Source: Desulfurococcales archaeon
GTDB taxonomy: Archaea > Thermoproteota > Thermoprotei_A > Sulfolobales > AG1
Assembly (NCBI GenBank): GCA_015521765.1
Contig: WANO01000068.1
Coordinates: 1 to 32,137, forward strand
Length of the DNA: 32,137 bases
Direction of reading: 5' to 3'
Every line of letters starts with the position of its first letter. The stretch's first letter is position 1. Position numbers and translations under genes: made by a program. Below are positions 31,366 to 32,137 of this stretch, one piece after another. The notes under the pieces were generated by a model, which saw nothing but the letters and a program-made list of their open reading frames with translations, was not told where the DNA came from and made no database searches.

Positions 31366-32137
31366 ATGGGTAGCCTATTTAGCCCTGGAGCAAGTGAGGG
31401 GGATATATCCGAAGCTATAGTATCGGAGTTCACAAGAAAACTCAAGGAGTATATAAGATCCGACGTTATAGTTGCTGGCGCAGGACCAGCGGGGTTGATG
31501 GCGGCATATAAGCTATCTATTAAGGGGCTCAAGGTGCTGATAGTAGAGCAAAACAACTATCTGGGCGGGGGCCTTTGGCTGGGAGGCTATCTCATGAACC
31601 CGGTAACCATAAGGGCTCCGGCCAATAGGATTCTTGATGAGCTGGGTGTAGAGTATAGAGAGTATAAGAAAGGCCTATACGTAACTAGCGGGCCCCTCTT
31701 GGCATCGAAGCTTATAGCCAGAACCCTCGAGGCTGGTGCGGAGGTCCTTAACATGACATCTATAGAGGATCTCGTAGTTAGAAATGGAAGGGTGTCGGGT
31801 GTAGTAGTTAACTGGACTCCTGTTCAGGCTCTCCCCAGACAGATAACCTGTGTAGATCCAATAGCTCTCGAGAGCAAGGTAGTTATAGATGCAACAGGGC
31901 ACGATGCCAAGCTAGCCAGGAGGCTTAGCGAGAGAGGGATACTTAAGTCGTCTATAGTTGGCCCCATGTGGGTTGGCGAGTCTGAAGATCTCGTGGTTGA
32001 AAACACCAAGGAGATCTATCCAGGGCTGATAGTTGCTGGAATGTCTGTAGCTGAATACTTTGGATTACCAAGAATGGGACCTACATTCGGAGCAATGCTC
32101 CTATCAGGAGAAAAAGCCGCTGAACTAGCCTATAAGC
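31366..32137 (+). CDS. thi4: Thiamine thiazole synthase Thi4 (partial, runs off the window)
   Basis: 257 codons are visible and no stop occurs before the window edge, which is why the ORF track missed it. Thi4 makes the thiazole phosphate precursor of thiamine from NAD, glycine and sulfur. Seen: the dinucleotide-binding IRSDVIVAGAGPAGLMAAYKL (about residues 30-50), VEQNNYLGGGLWLGGYLMN, the NAD site VVNWTPVQ, CVDPIALESKVVIDATGHDA, and near the end VAGMSVAEYFGLPRMGPTFGAMLLSG, a Thi4 hallmark. Residue 162 in ITCVDP is Cys at the place of the yeast sulfur-donor Cys205, whereas the methanococcal enzyme has His there. Start ATG 31366 has AAGGAG before it. At most a few dozen residues are likely missing. 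Confidence 0.9.
   Translation, partial: MGSLFSPGASEGDISEAIVSEFTRKLKEYIRSDVIVAGAGPAGLMAAYKLSIKGLKVLIVEQNNYLGGGLWLGGYLMNPVTIRAPANRILDELGVEYREYKKGLYVTSGPLLASKLIARTLEAGAEVLNMTSIEDLVVRNGRVSGVVVNWTPVQALPRQITCVDPIALESKVVIDATGHDAKLARRLSERGILKSSIVGPMWVGESEDLVVENTKEIYPGLIVAGMSVAEYFGLPRMGPTFGAMLLSGEKAAELAYK

Overview
The window reads as the chromosome of a thermophilic crenarchaeon (Thermoprotei, probably Desulfurococcales-like; the genus is not resolvable from sequence alone). The signs are heavy use of AGG/AGA for Arg and ATA for Ile, many TTG/GTG starts, AT-rich TATA boxes about 25-35 nt before genes with little or no leader, GGTG/GGAGG ribosome sites, a Hel308-type helicase, mannosyl-3-phosphoglycerate synthase, a short-N-terminus fumarase of the Sulfolobus kind, MoeA fused to a binding-protein-like domain, and an archaeal Thi4. 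Two cupredoxins suggest copper-based electron transfer.

Layout. 328-6500 (+): a five-gene MoxR/DUF58 operon (AAA+ ATPase, DUF4129-like membrane protein, polytopic membrane protein, DUF4350-like protein, DUF58 protein). 6495-9093 (-): ABC exporter operon (ATPase, two ABC-2 permeases); the ATPase has no ATG/GTG/TTG start before its Walker A. 9258-12353: SAM methyltransferase (+), MpgS (-), and an aminotransferase (+) broken by one extra G near its 3' end. 12431-15556 (-): acyl-CoA dehydrogenase, fumarase, HIT protein. 15685-17687: two small membrane proteins (-) around enolase (+). 17870-21186: XdhC (+), two cupredoxins (-), then a TusA-like and a two-domain rhodanese operon (-). 21196-23294: gene-poor accessory patch with tRNA-Arg(TCG), a vapBC pair whose toxin is frameshifted, hairpins, a degenerate 3'-tRNA copy about 1 kb from the intact tRNA, and possible transposase debris. 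23295-28426 (-): coiled-coil membrane protein, MoeA fusion, M20 peptidase, amidohydrolase, with a good C/D box sRNA candidate between the last two. 28534-32137 (+): helical protein of unknown function, Hel308-type helicase, and thi4 running off the window end.

Themes. XdhC, rhodanese/TusA and MoeA could all serve molybdenum-cofactor maturation and sulfur transfer, although no molybdoenzyme is present here. Fumarase and enolase are central carbon metabolism; MpgS makes the compatible-solute precursor mannosyl-3-phosphoglycerate. The most interesting signals are the C/D box sRNA candidate, the tRNA-Arg/tRNA-fragment island with vapBC, the start-less ABC ATPase, the two single-base frameshifts, a promoter-plus-start block repeated at both ends of the window, and an active-site Cys in Thi4. 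I found no CRISPR array, rRNA or intact insertion sequence.
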